A stretch of DNA of 54,371 bases, from NCBI GenBank assembly GCA_002449535.1, contig DJWZ01000138.1, forward strand, positions 1-54,371, in the 5' to 3' direction. Under the pieces are notes generated by a model. The model saw only the letters and a program-made list of their open reading frames with translations, searched no databases and had not been told where the DNA came from. Source of the stretch: Prevotellaceae bacterium UBA7017 (lineage in GTDB: Bacteria; Bacteroidota; Bacteroidia; Bacteroidales; Bacteroidaceae). The translations under genes and the position numbers were made by a program. Below, in pieces: positions 1 to 8,385 of this stretch (the stretch's first letter is position 1; every line of letters begins with the position of its first letter).

Positions 1-2
1 CC

Positions 3-482
3 CAGTATGCTCTCTACCAGAATAGCGACAAGGGCGATGTAAAGGGTGTACAGGTGAATGTGTCTGTCAACCTCTTCCCCGGCTTTAATCTCTCTACCAA
101 TTATGTTTACACTTATGCTCGCACCAAGAGTGGTGAAGAGTGGACAGCATTGGAGCGCAGCATCCGTCACGCCGCTACCATTGCCGCTAACTACCACCAT
201 GCATGGGGTCGTTATGGCTTGAATGTGAACCTCAACGCTCGTTTACAGTCGAAAACCTATTATACTGGCACTTACGAGGATGCGCCAGGCTATGGCGTAT
301 GGAACTTGCATACTACGCATAGCATCGATTGTACGAAATGGGCATTCCTCGAACCCAGCATCGGCATCGACAACATCTTTAACAAGGTAGATCGTCGCAT
401 CGACTCCGCCACCCGTAAATACGCTCTCTATTCCCCAGGCCGCATGCTCGTAGTAGGACTAAAAGTTAAGTTTAAGCATTAA
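3..482 (+). CDS. TonB-dependent receptor, C-terminal end (5' truncated by window)
   Basis: The reading frame is open from the first bases of the window, so this is the 3' end of a larger gene. About 159 residues are visible. They show alternating short beta strands with aromatic residues (NLFPGFNLSTNYVYTYA, GMLVVGLKVKF-like end) and close with a strand ending in VKFKH, as in the last strands of an outer-membrane 22-strand barrel of the TonB-dependent receptor family. The gene stops just before the promoter of a cobalamin operon, so a cobalamin, corrinoid or cobalt receptor (BtuB-like) is the natural inference, but the plug and ligand loops are outside the window and the substrate cannot be read from sequence. 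The family is well supported; the specificity is inferred. Confidence 0.75.
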   Translation, partial: QYALYQNSDKGDVKGVQVNVSVNLFPGFNLSTNYVYTYARTKSGEEWTALERSIRHAATIAANYHHAWGRYGLNVNLNARLQSKTYYTGTYEDAPGYGVWNLHTTHSIDCTKWAFLEPSIGIDNIFNKVDRRIDSATRKYALYSPGRMLVVGLKVKFKH

Positions 483-484
483 TA

Positions 485-516
485 TTTGTTTTTTCGCTCA
501 CTTATTCGTATCTTTG
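485..516 (+). promoter_or_regulatory. Bacteroidetes-type promoter of the cobalamin operon
   Basis: TTTG at 485-488 (-33) and TATCTTTG at 509-516 (-7, consensus TAnnTTTG) are separated by 20 bases, the usual spacing for the Bacteroidetes primary sigma factor. The -7 box ends only 8 bases before the chosen ATG at 525, so the transcript would have almost no leader. The -33 box overlaps the region just after the receptor stop codon. Confidence 0.7.
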
Positions 517-524
517 CGGGCGAT

Positions 525-1925
525 ATGGGAAAGATTATTATAGCAGGCATAGGTCCTGGCAGCAAGGAGGACATTACACCCGCAGTACTAGAGGCGGTAC
601 AAAAGGCAGATGCCATCGTGGGGTATAAGTATTACTTCCAGTTCATCGAGCCGTATGTGAGGTCTGGGTGCGAGTGCATCGACACGGGCATGAAGAAAGA
701 ACGCGAACGAGCTGAACAGGCCTTTCTGTTGGCAGAACAGGGCAAAACCGTCGTCGTGATTTCTTCTGGTGATGCCGGACTATATGGTATGGCCCCATTA
801 ATCTACGAGATGAAGCAGGTACGTCAAGCTGATATAGAGATTGTATCACTGCCCGGTATCTCTGCTTTCCAAAAGGCAGCTTCATTATTAGGTGCTCCCA
901 CAGGTCACGATATGTGTATCATCTCACTCTCTGATCTGATGACACCTTGGGAGATTATTGAACGACGTATCAAGGCTGCTGCTATAGGTGATTTCGTAAC
1001 TGCTGTATATAACCCCAAGTCACATGGACGTTATTGGCAGCTCTATAGCCTACAGGAACTTTTCCTCAAGTATCGGTCTGCTGACACCCCCATTGGCTAT
1101 GTGCGTCAAGCAGGCAGAGAAGAACAGAAAATCAAGGTAATGACCCTTGGAGAGTTCGACCCAGAGGATGTGGATATGTTTACCGTTATTATTATCGGTA
1201 ATTCCCAATCGTACATCTCAGAAGGAAGAATCATTACCCCAAGAGGATATTATCGCGAAGGAGCGGATGAAGACGTGAAGCCAGGTCAGCAGATTATGAT
1301 GAATAGCTTCCGCACTATCCTCTCTGAGATGCAACATCCCGACGTACCCAAATGGCGACTTTGGCCTTTGCTGCACGCTATACATACTACCGTTGATTTC
1401 AGTATGGAGCAGATTCTCTGGATGGATGAACGTGCTACAGAGATTCTCTATGAGAAGGTGAAAGATGGTAGTCTGAAGCATATTGTTACAGATGTTACGA
1501 TGGCTGCAAGTGGTATTCGTAAGGGAGCTTTGGAGCGACTTGGTGTTCAGACCCACTGCTACATCAACGATCCTCGTTCCAAACAGATGGCTGATGAAAA
1601 AGGAATTACCCGAAGCCAGGCTTGCATGCAACTTGCAGCGGAAGAATATCCTGATGCGCTTTATGTGGTGGGGAATGCCCCAACAGCACTCTTTGAGATT
1701 TGCGACCTGGTACACAAAGGTAAGATGAAGCCTGCTGGTATCATTGCAGCTCCTGTTGGCTTTGTACATGTTTGTGAAAGCAAGCATGCCGTAAAGACGC
1801 TGAAACATATCCCCAAGATGATTGTTGAGGGTCGTAAGGGTGGGAGTAATCTCGCTGCCACTCTCTGTAATGCTATCCTCACCTTCGATGATGCAGAACA
1901 ACTAAAACCAGGACGTGACTTATGA
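525..1925 (+). CDS. Fused cobalt-precorrin-3 C17-methyltransferase / precorrin-8 methylmutase (CbiH-CbiC)
   Basis: A bifunctional 466-residue cytosolic enzyme of corrin ring synthesis. Residues 1-240 are a SAM-dependent tetrapyrrole methylase (GIGPGS near residue 8, SSGDAGLYGM near residue 78) of the CbiH/CobJ type, which methylates C17 and contracts the ring. Residues about 280-460 are a CbiC/CobH methylmutase (LHAIHTTVDF with the likely catalytic His, then GNAPTALFE and APVGFVHVCESK), which moves a methyl group from C11 to C12. An upstream in-frame ATG at 486 exists, but the -7 promoter box lies between it and 525, and the methylase family starts at MGKIIIAGIG, so 525 is chosen. The stop overlaps the next ATG by 4 bases. 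The cbi name fits the cobalt-early neighbours CbiG, CbiD and CbiJ. Confidence 0.9.
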   Translation: MGKIIIAGIGPGSKEDITPAVLEAVQKADAIVGYKYYFQFIEPYVRSGCECIDTGMKKERERAEQAFLLAEQGKTVVVISSGDAGLYGMAPLIYEMKQVRQADIEIVSLPGISAFQKAASLLGAPTGHDMCIISLSDLMTPWEIIERRIKAAAIGDFVTAVYNPKSHGRYWQLYSLQELFLKYRSADTPIGYVRQAGREEQKIKVMTLGEFDPEDVDMFTVIIIGNSQSYISEGRIITPRGYYREGADEDVKPGQQIMMNSFRTILSEMQHPDVPKWRLWPLLHAIHTTVDFSMEQILWMDERATEILYEKVKDGSLKHIVTDVTMAASGIRKGALERLGVQTHCYINDPRSKQMADEKGITRSQACMQLAAEEYPDALYVVGNAPTALFEICDLVHKGKMKPAGIIAAPVGFVHVCESKHAVKTLKHIPKMIVEGRKGGSNLAATLCNAILTFDDAEQLKPGRDL

Positions 1926-3115
1926 GATTCGTCGTTATAGGTATCACGGACGATCCAAGCCCTTGGTTTCCGCCAGAAATGATGGAAATCATCAAGCATG
2001 GTAAGGTGTTTTCAGGAGGGAAGCGCCATCATGAAATTGTAGCGCCTTTCCTGCCAGCCGATGTCGAGTGGATCGACATCACCGCCCCACTCGACACCGT
2101 TTTCGAGCAGTATCATGATGAGGTGATTGTCTTCGCTAGTGGCGATCCCTTATTCTTTGGCTTCGCGAATACCATTAAGCGCAAGATGCCTGAAGCAGAG
2201 ATTGTGCTCTACCCTACTTTCAATTCCCTGCAAATGTTAGCCCATCGTCTGGTGTTGCCTTATCACGATATGCGAATTGTATCGCTCACAGGTCGTCCTT
2301 GGCCAGAATTCGATAAGGCACTCATCGAAGGAGCGGAGAAGATTGGCATTCTCACAGACAAGGAACATACACCAGCTGCCATTGCCCAACGAATGCTGGA
2401 ATATGGTTACTCCAAATATACGATGCATGTTGGTGAACATTTGGGAAATCCTACGCTCGAAAAGGTCACTACCCTCACCCCTGAAGAAGCTGCAAGGAGC
2501 GAATTCTCCATGCCAAATTGCGTGATTCTCGATGGAAAAGCAATCGAGCACACAAAGCCTTTTGGCATCGCAGATTGCGAGTTTTCCTTATTAGATGGTC
2601 GTGAAAAGATGATAACGAAGATGCCCATTCGCTTGCTTACGCTCCAAGCGCTTGATTTGCCTAAGAAGCACGTCTTATGGGATATCGGTTTCTGCACGGG
2701 CAGCGTTTCTATCGAGACTCGTCTGCAATTCCCACACCTGCACATTGAAGCCTTCGAAATCCGTCATGAGTGCGAAGGCATTATTAACGAGAATGCCCGC
2801 CGCTTCGGAGCACCGGGTATCAGCGTGCATATTGGTGACTTCCTCGAAACAGATATCACGACTCTCCCCAGGCCAGATGCTGTTTTCATTGGTGGACATG
2901 GGGGAAAATTGAAAGATATTATCACTAAAGTGTTGACAGTCTTGGCTGATAACGGCATTATCGTAATGAATAGTGTCAAAGCCCCAAAAGTACTGACTGA
3001 CAGCCATCAGCTCTGGGACGAGGTTTGTGCAGAACTCGGTCTTAAACAAGAACCACCTACCAAGATAATCCTCAACGAAAACCATCCTATTGAGATATTG
3101 AAATGCAAAAAGTAG
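1922..3115 (+). CDS. Fused cobalt-precorrin-6B/7 C5,C15-methyltransferase and decarboxylase (CbiE-CbiT, CobL-like)
   Basis: 397 residues. The N-terminal half is a tetrapyrrole methylase (CbiE, C5 methylation; FASGDPLFFG near residue 71). The C-terminal part from about residue 235 is a class I SAM methyltransferase fold (CbiT, C15 methylation and acetate decarboxylation) with the SAM loop DIGFCTGSVSIE and GGHGGKLKDII later on. The CbiE-CbiT fusion is common (CobL in the aerobic route) and the length is normal. It starts inside the previous stop (ATGA) and overlaps the next gene by 13 bases, so translation is almost certainly coupled. Confidence 0.92.
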   Translation: MRFVVIGITDDPSPWFPPEMMEIIKHGKVFSGGKRHHEIVAPFLPADVEWIDITAPLDTVFEQYHDEVIVFASGDPLFFGFANTIKRKMPEAEIVLYPTFNSLQMLAHRLVLPYHDMRIVSLTGRPWPEFDKALIEGAEKIGILTDKEHTPAAIAQRMLEYGYSKYTMHVGEHLGNPTLEKVTTLTPEEAARSEFSMPNCVILDGKAIEHTKPFGIADCEFSLLDGREKMITKMPIRLLTLQALDLPKKHVLWDIGFCTGSVSIETRLQFPHLHIEAFEIRHECEGIINENARRFGAPGISVHIGDFLETDITTLPRPDAVFIGGHGGKLKDIITKVLTVLADNGIIVMNSVKAPKVLTDSHQLWDEVCAELGLKQEPPTKIILNENHPIEILKCKK

Positions 3116-4908
3116 CGATTATACAGATTAGCGAGGCTGGCAAGGATATTGCCTACACACTCAAGCGTGAACTTAGTGCGGAAATCATCAATCGTACCGA
3201 AGTTGGAAAACAATGGAGCGAGTTCGATGCTTTTGTATTCATTGGTGCTATGGGCATCTGCGTTCGCACCATCGCCCCCTATATCAAAGATAAGCATGAA
3301 GACCCCGCTGTAGTATGTGTCGACAGTATAGGGCAAAACGCTATCTCCGTACTTTCAGGACATATCGGAGGCGCAAACGACCTTGCTCGTGAGGTGGCTG
3401 CTGTGATTGGTGCTCGTGATGTCATCACTACTCAGAGCGACAATGCCGGACTCTGGGCACTCGATACGTTTGAACAACGCTTCGATTGGTCTGTAGCCAG
3501 CGATGATGACATGAATAAATGCATCTTTACCTTCGTGAACAAGAAGCCCACGGCATTATTTATTGAAGTTCGTGATAAAGGTACGGACTATTTGGAAGCA
3601 ACGAAGCCAGACCATGTTACTATAATTCACGATATCAGCGAAGCCGACCCTCAGAAGTACAAGCTGCTGATTATCGTCTCGCCTTTCATTCGTTATGCGC
3701 CTATGGGGATGCTCGAACTCCATTTCGTGCCAATGGTGGGAACCATCGGTTTCGGTTTGGCACATCATCCCGATGACTACGAGAACATCTACGACGAGAT
3801 AGACGAGGCCTTTGCCAAACAAGGAGTGTTGCCCTGTGCCCATCGCTACTGCACTATTGACGTGAAGAAAGATGAGGAGTTCTGCTCCATGCTTGAAGAC
3901 AACTATGGCGAAAACGTGGTGTTCTTCACCGCTGAGGAGCTGTCGGCTGTTGAAGTGCCCAACCCCAGCGCTACTGTCCAGAAGCATGTGGGCACCCCAA
4001 GCGTTTGTGAGGCGGCTGCTATCCTCGGCTCAAATCATGGCAAACTCATAATTCCCAAATTAAAGGGTAGGAATTGGACTGCCGCTTTGGCCATCGCCCA
4101 TAAATATCTTCGTACTCCCCTCGCCCATTGGAGAGGGGTTAGGGGTGAGGCCGGACACATCGAAATTGTGGGCGCAGGTCCTGGCGATCCGGACTTGGTG
4201 AGTGTGCGAGGACGCAAGATGCTGGAACGTGCAGACCTTATATTATATGCTGGTTCATTGGTCCCCAAGGCATTGACGGAATGCCACAAGCCTGGGGCTG
4301 TAGTCCGTTCATCTGCAGATATGAACCTCGAGGAACAATGTGCGCTGATGAAGGAGCACTACGACAAGGGGCATTTTATTGTCCGTCTGCATACAGGCGA
4401 CCCCTGTATCTTTGGAGCCATTCAGGAACAGATGGCCTTCTTCGACCAAAATCAGATGTCGTATCACATCACCCCAGGCATCTCCAGCTTTCTCGCTGCT
4501 GCTGCCGAATTACAGAGTCAGTTCACCATTCCGGAACGTTGCCAGACGATTATTCTGACGCGTGGTGAGGGCCGAACACCGATGCCAGAGAAGGAACAAC
4601 TGCACTTGTTGGCTAAGAGCCAGAGTACGATGTGCATCTTCCTTTCTGCCTCCATTGTCGACGATGTACAAAAGGAATTGTTGATGGAATATCCTGAGGA
4701 CACTCCTGTCGCCGCCTGCTATCACCTGACGTGGCCTGATCAAAAGATTTATCATGGTGTACTCAAAGACCTGGCGAAGATTGTGCATGACAATCATCTG
4801 ACACTTACCACGATGCTCGTCGTAGGTGAGGCAATAGATAATCGTCAGGGACTCTCGGAGCTTTACTCCAAACACTTTACACACCTCTTTAGAACTGGCG
4901 ATGCATGA
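3103..4908 (+). CDS. Fused cobalt-precorrin-5A hydrolase / precorrin-4 C11-methyltransferase (CbiG-CbiF)
   Basis: 601 residues. Residues 1 to about 335 are CbiG, which opens the delta-lactone and releases acetaldehyde, a step specific to the anaerobic cobalamin route (FIGAMGICVRTIAP, LSGHIGGANDLA, VGTPSVCEAAAI). Residues about 352-601 are the C11-methyltransferase CbiF/CobM (IVGAGPGDPDLVSVRG, LHTGDPCIFGA, TPGISSFLAAAAELQ). In the pathway CbiF acts directly before CbiG, so the fusion joins consecutive steps. The linker, residues 338-350 (TPLAHWRGVRGEA), is encoded by a copy of a GC-rich palindromic repeat found elsewhere between genes in this window; see the repeat entry at 4115. Both domains look intact. 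The overlap with the next gene is ATGA. Confidence 0.92.
   Translation: MQKVAIIQISEAGKDIAYTLKRELSAEIINRTEVGKQWSEFDAFVFIGAMGICVRTIAPYIKDKHEDPAVVCVDSIGQNAISVLSGHIGGANDLAREVAAVIGARDVITTQSDNAGLWALDTFEQRFDWSVASDDDMNKCIFTFVNKKPTALFIEVRDKGTDYLEATKPDHVTIIHDISEADPQKYKLLIIVSPFIRYAPMGMLELHFVPMVGTIGFGLAHHPDDYENIYDEIDEAFAKQGVLPCAHRYCTIDVKKDEEFCSMLEDNYGENVVFFTAEELSAVEVPNPSATVQKHVGTPSVCEAAAILGSNHGKLIIPKLKGRNWTAALAIAHKYLRTPLAHWRGVRGEAGHIEIVGAGPGDPDLVSVRGRKMLERADLILYAGSLVPKALTECHKPGAVVRSSADMNLEEQCALMKEHYDKGHFIVRLHTGDPCIFGAIQEQMAFFDQNQMSYHITPGISSFLAAAAELQSQFTIPERCQTIILTRGEGRTPMPEKEQLHLLAKSQSTMCIFLSASIVDDVQKELLMEYPEDTPVAACYHLTWPDQKIYHGVLKDLAKIVHDNHLTLTTMLVVGEAIDNRQGLSELYSKHFTHLFRTGDA
4115..4150 (+). repeat. GC-rich palindromic (REP-like) repeat, copy A, inside the cbiG-cbiF coding frame
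   Basis: CTCCCCTCGCCCATTGGAGA followed by GGGGTTAGGGGTGAGG. The form is a pyrimidine-rich left arm, a short turn and a purine-rich right arm, then a G-rich tail ending GGGTGAGG or GGGTGGGG. Related copies lie at 40991, 45283, 45503 (inverted) and 45578. Here it is 36 bases, a multiple of three, and forms the linker between two enzyme domains. Confidence 0.65.
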
Positions 4909-6644
4909 TACTGGTATTTGGAGGAACAACTGAAGGTCGCAAGGCTGTAGAGGTGCTGGAAGAAGCAGGCAACGCTTACTATTACAGCACCAAGACGGGT
5001 GAGCAGGATATCACGCTGCACCATGGCATCCGTTTGGATGGTGCGCTGGATGCAGAGGCAATGCAGGCGTTTTGCCAAGAGCATAGTATTCGTTTGATAG
5101 TGGATACTGCCCATCCTTTTGCCTCACAACTGCACCAAACAATTGCTCTGGTATCAGAGACTTTGGGGGTTCCTGTCGTTCGATATAAGCGCATCTATCC
5201 ACCGCGTAGTGCTGACATCACGTGGATTGACGACTATTCGCAGATTCCTACCGATATCCATACGCTGTTGGCAACGACGGGTGTGCAGAGCATTAGCAAA
5301 CTGAAATATCTGGAAGCACTCGGCATAAAGGTCATCTACCGCATTCTGAACAGAGAGAGTAGTATCCAGTTGGCTCATCAGCAAGGAGCTACTGATGAAC
5401 AACTATGTTTCTATCCGCAGATGGCAGAGGCAGATGCTGTGTTGATGAAGGAGAGCGGAGAATCTGGTGGCTTCAGCGAGAAAGTCGCGGAGGCGAAAGA
5501 AAGGGGCATGCGTATTATTGTTTTAAAGCGTCCTATGTTGTCTTTTCAGCATAGCGTTAATGGTCCTTATGGTCTGCGTCGTGCCATTGAGAAACTACTA
5601 CCAGAGTTTTTCCCCTTACATAGCGGACTGACTACAGGCACCTGTGCAACGGCCGCTGCTGTTGCTGAAACGCTACGAATGATAAAAGGCGAGATGCCTG
5701 ACGAAGTACCTGTCGTGCTGCCCAATGGCGAGACGATAATGGTGGCTGTCGGTTACGGTGATGACTATGCCTATTGCATCAAAGAAGCTGGTGACGACCC
5801 GGATGTGACGAATGGATTGATGATTGGGGCTATTGTAGAGCGTACCCTGAGGTCTGGCAAACATAGTTCGATTACTATTGAAGGAGGTGAGGGTGTTGGA
5901 ACCATTACACTTCCAGGCTTCGACTATCCACCTGGCGAAGCTGCTATCAACAAAGGGCCTCGCAAAATGATCATTGACAACATTGAGCCAATCATCAAAG
6001 ACCATCAATCATTGGCCGTTACCATATTTGTTCCTCAAGGTGCAGAGATTGCCAGCAGGACCTTTAATCCCCGTCTTGGTATCGAAGGGGGGATTTCGAT
6101 TATCGGTGTCTCCGGCATTGTCAAACCTTTTTCTGAAGAGGCATTCATTGACTCTATCCGTAAATGTATGACAATAGCGAAGGCATCAGGAACGAACCGT
6201 GTGGTGATTAACAGTGGCGGCAAGAGCGAACGCTACGTGAAGGCACGCTATCCGGACCTGCCACAACAGGCGTTTGTAGAATACGGCAATTATATCGGCG
6301 AGACCTTAAAGATTGCCGATGAACTCGGTTTTAATTATGTTACCCTCGGCGTGATGCTTGGCAAAGCCGTGAAACTCGCGGCCGGCCATTTGGATACCCA
6401 TAGCCGTAAAGCAACAATGGATAAAGTCTTTATCCGGCAGATGCTCGAAGAATCCGGTTGTGATATTGACATCAGCAATATTACTTTGGCCCGTGAGCTA
6501 TGGGAAATGATTCCTTCCGACAAAGTGAATACGTTTGCTGCCACCATCATCAGACATTGTGCAGAGCATTGCAATCATCTTCTGCCAAACGGCATTCTCA
6601 CCATTCTCATCATTGACGACAACGGGAAAATACATGAAATATAA
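4905..6644 (+). CDS. Fused precorrin-6A reductase / cobalt-precorrin-5B C1-methyltransferase (CbiJ-CbiD)
   Basis: 579 residues. Residues 1 to about 240 are CbiJ/CobK, the NAD(P)H reductase of the macrocycle (N-terminal ILVFGGTTEGRK, then DTAHPFASQ). Residues about 244-579 are CbiD, the C1-methyltransferase of the anaerobic route (HSGLTTGTCATAAAVA, VVLPNGETI, NSGGKSERYVK, GVMLGKAVKLAAGH). CbiD acts two steps after CbiG and its product goes to CbiJ, so this fusion also joins consecutive reactions. The start is fixed by the ATGA overlap with the previous gene; the end overlaps the start of the HAD gene by 11 bases. Confidence 0.92.
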   Translation: MILVFGGTTEGRKAVEVLEEAGNAYYYSTKTGEQDITLHHGIRLDGALDAEAMQAFCQEHSIRLIVDTAHPFASQLHQTIALVSETLGVPVVRYKRIYPPRSADITWIDDYSQIPTDIHTLLATTGVQSISKLKYLEALGIKVIYRILNRESSIQLAHQQGATDEQLCFYPQMAEADAVLMKESGESGGFSEKVAEAKERGMRIIVLKRPMLSFQHSVNGPYGLRRAIEKLLPEFFPLHSGLTTGTCATAAAVAETLRMIKGEMPDEVPVVLPNGETIMVAVGYGDDYAYCIKEAGDDPDVTNGLMIGAIVERTLRSGKHSSITIEGGEGVGTITLPGFDYPPGEAAINKGPRKMIIDNIEPIIKDHQSLAVTIFVPQGAEIASRTFNPRLGIEGGISIIGVSGIVKPFSEEAFIDSIRKCMTIAKASGTNRVVINSGGKSERYVKARYPDLPQQAFVEYGNYIGETLKIADELGFNYVTLGVMLGKAVKLAAGHLDTHSRKATMDKVFIRQMLEESGCDIDISNITLARELWEMIPSDKVNTFAATIIRHCAEHCNHLLPNGILTILIIDDNGKIHEI

Positions 6645-7341
6645 AGACATCTTTCTCGACTTCGATGACACGTTGTACGATACCCACAGCAATGCGGTAA
6701 TAGCTTTGGGTGAAACCTTCGAGGCATTCCACCTTGAACGATTCTTTCCCGAACCGCAAGTCTTCTTTGATGCCTATTGGTGGGCAAACATTGATTTGTG
6801 GGGACGTTACTCAAGAGGTGAGATTACCCGCGATTATCTTATTGTGGAACGTTTCCGTCGTCCACTCAGTGAGGGGCGCGGGCTGGAAGTGACCGAGGCA
6901 TTTTGTCTGGAAATAAACGACTGGTTCCTCGACTGTTGTTCTTCGAAATCTGGTACGCTGGAAGGTGCGCACGAACTGACGGCTTATCTGAAGGAACGGG
7001 GCTACAGGCTGCACATGACGAGTAACGGTTTCCATGAAGTGCAATATAAGAAGCTGGCGGCTTGCGGTCTGAAGGAATGTTTCGACACTATCATCCTAAG
7101 TGAGGATGCCGGTGCAAACAAACCTTCACCTCTATATTTTGACTATGCATTGAAGGTATCTGGAGCCGCCAAAGAAACCACGCTGGTGATTGGCGACAAT
7201 CTGCAGACAGATATCATGGGGGCTTTGGGTGTCGGCATCGACGCTATGCTCTTCAACCGATGGAACGTTGAGACAGATGATTTGCCTCAAAAGCCCACAT
7301 TTATTGTAAATAGTCTCAAGGAGGTGATGACAATCTTGTGA
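6634..7341 (+). CDS. HAD-superfamily hydrolase, YjjG-like (5'-nucleotidase / phosphatase)
   Basis: 235 residues with the four HAD motifs: DFDDTLYDT (motif I, nucleophile Asp near residue 9), MTSNG (motif II), a Lys in GANKPSP (motif III) and IGDNLQTDIMGA (motif IV). The cap region and GDNLQTDI pattern resemble the YjjG/HAD-IA house-cleaning nucleotidases. The frame is open further upstream, but MKYKDIFLDFDDT is the natural N terminus and its ATG lies 11 bases inside cbiJD, in keeping with the other overlaps. It is the last gene of the cobalamin operon. Whether it serves that pathway, for example by removing the phosphate of a nucleotide-loop precursor, or is a passenger is unknown. Confidence 0.82.
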   Translation: MKYKDIFLDFDDTLYDTHSNAVIALGETFEAFHLERFFPEPQVFFDAYWWANIDLWGRYSRGEITRDYLIVERFRRPLSEGRGLEVTEAFCLEINDWFLDCCSSKSGTLEGAHELTAYLKERGYRLHMTSNGFHEVQYKKLAACGLKECFDTIILSEDAGANKPSPLYFDYALKVSGAAKETTLVIGDNLQTDIMGALGVGIDAMLFNRWNVETDDLPQKPTFIVNSLKEVMTIL

Positions 7342-8385
7342 TTACTCTCCGAACTCATTCTTCCGACGACCAAAGATGACGGCAGCAATGACGGGAGCAC
7401 CGACAAGGGCTGTCACACTATTAACCGGCAACGCACCCTCGAAGCCAGGCATGCGGGCAATGAAGTTGCAAACGAGTGCCAGCAGGGCACCGCAGAGGGC
7501 TGTGAGCGGCATAAGAATCAGATGGTCTGAAGAGCGGAACAGAGCTTTTGCAAGATGAGGAACGGCCAAACCAATAAACATAATAGGACCGCAATAGGCA
7601 GTGACAATAGCCACCAAGGTGCCAGAGCTGATAATTATCATCATGCGAGCTTGGCGGATATTCAGGCCTAGGTTGGCGGCATAACAATCGCCAAGAAGCA
7701 TCAGGTTCATGGGTTTGACGAGCAGGTAACTCAGCGGAAGCAAGATGCACATCAATATCACGAAGAGTATCATCTCGTCACCGGAAACACGCGAAAACGA
7801 ACCAAGTCCCCATACGACAAACGACTTCACATCCTCATCGGGCGCCAGGAACTTCAGCACGCCGATAATAGCATTTGCCAGATAGCCTATCATCACACCG
7901 ATGATTAACAATGTGACATTGCCCTTCACCTTCTGTGCCACCCAGAGAATTAGCGACATAACCGCCAAGGCTCCGATGATGGCTGCAACACTCATCGCGG
8001 CTTCACCAAAGTACCCGAGACTACTGAGTGTCACACCGCCAATCCTACCTGACAGCATCACTACAAAGGCTACGCCCAGAGCAGAGCCGTTGCTGATACC
8101 GAGCACTGACGGTCCTGCCAATGGATTACGGAAAACGGTCTGCATCTGCAAGCCGCTGACGGCCAGACCTGCTCCTGCCACAATAGCCGTCAAAACCTGG
8201 GGAAGGCGGGATTTCCAGATGATGTTCGTCCATATCTCATTACTCTCATCACCCATCAGGATGCGACAGATGTCCATCACCGGAATCTCCACGGAACCGA
8301 TGAGCATGTTGATGACAGCCATGACAATTATCGCCGCCAGCAGCAGAATAATCAGTGGAATCAGTGTAATCTGTGGCCGCATCAT
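7342..8385 (-). CDS. FecCD/BtuC-family ABC transporter permease
   Basis: 347 residues, the usual length for this family, with about ten hydrophobic helices. Typical landmarks are SGLQMQTVFRNPLAGPSVLG near the N terminus and GPIMFIGLAVPHLAK and GALPVNSVTALVGAPVI near the C terminus. It would form the inner-membrane channel for a metal-chelate or corrinoid. The start at 8385 (ATG) touches the stop of the upstream binding-protein gene in a TGATG junction; a GTG one codon upstream is also possible. Its stop abuts the stop of the convergent HAD gene with no base between. No ATPase gene lies next to it. The position beside cobalamin synthesis suggests BtuC, but iron-chelate transport cannot be excluded. 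Confidence 0.85.
   Translation of the reverse strand: MMRPQITLIPLIILLLAAIIVMAVINMLIGSVEIPVMDICRILMGDESNEIWTNIIWKSRLPQVLTAIVAGAGLAVSGLQMQTVFRNPLAGPSVLGISNGSALGVAFVVMLSGRIGGVTLSSLGYFGEAAMSVAAIIGALAVMSLILWVAQKVKGNVTLLIIGVMIGYLANAIIGVLKFLAPDEDVKSFVVWGLGSFSRVSGDEMILFVILMCILLPLSYLLVKPMNLMLLGDCYAANLGLNIRQARMMIIISSGTLVAIVTAYCGPIMFIGLAVPHLAKALFRSSDHLILMPLTALCGALLALVCNFIARMPGFEGALPVNSVTALVGAPVIAAVIFGRRKNEFGE

Noticed and set aside
1218..1901. A 227-codon open frame antisense to the CbiC domain
   Set aside because: Shadow of a certain gene; no start signal and no family resemblance.
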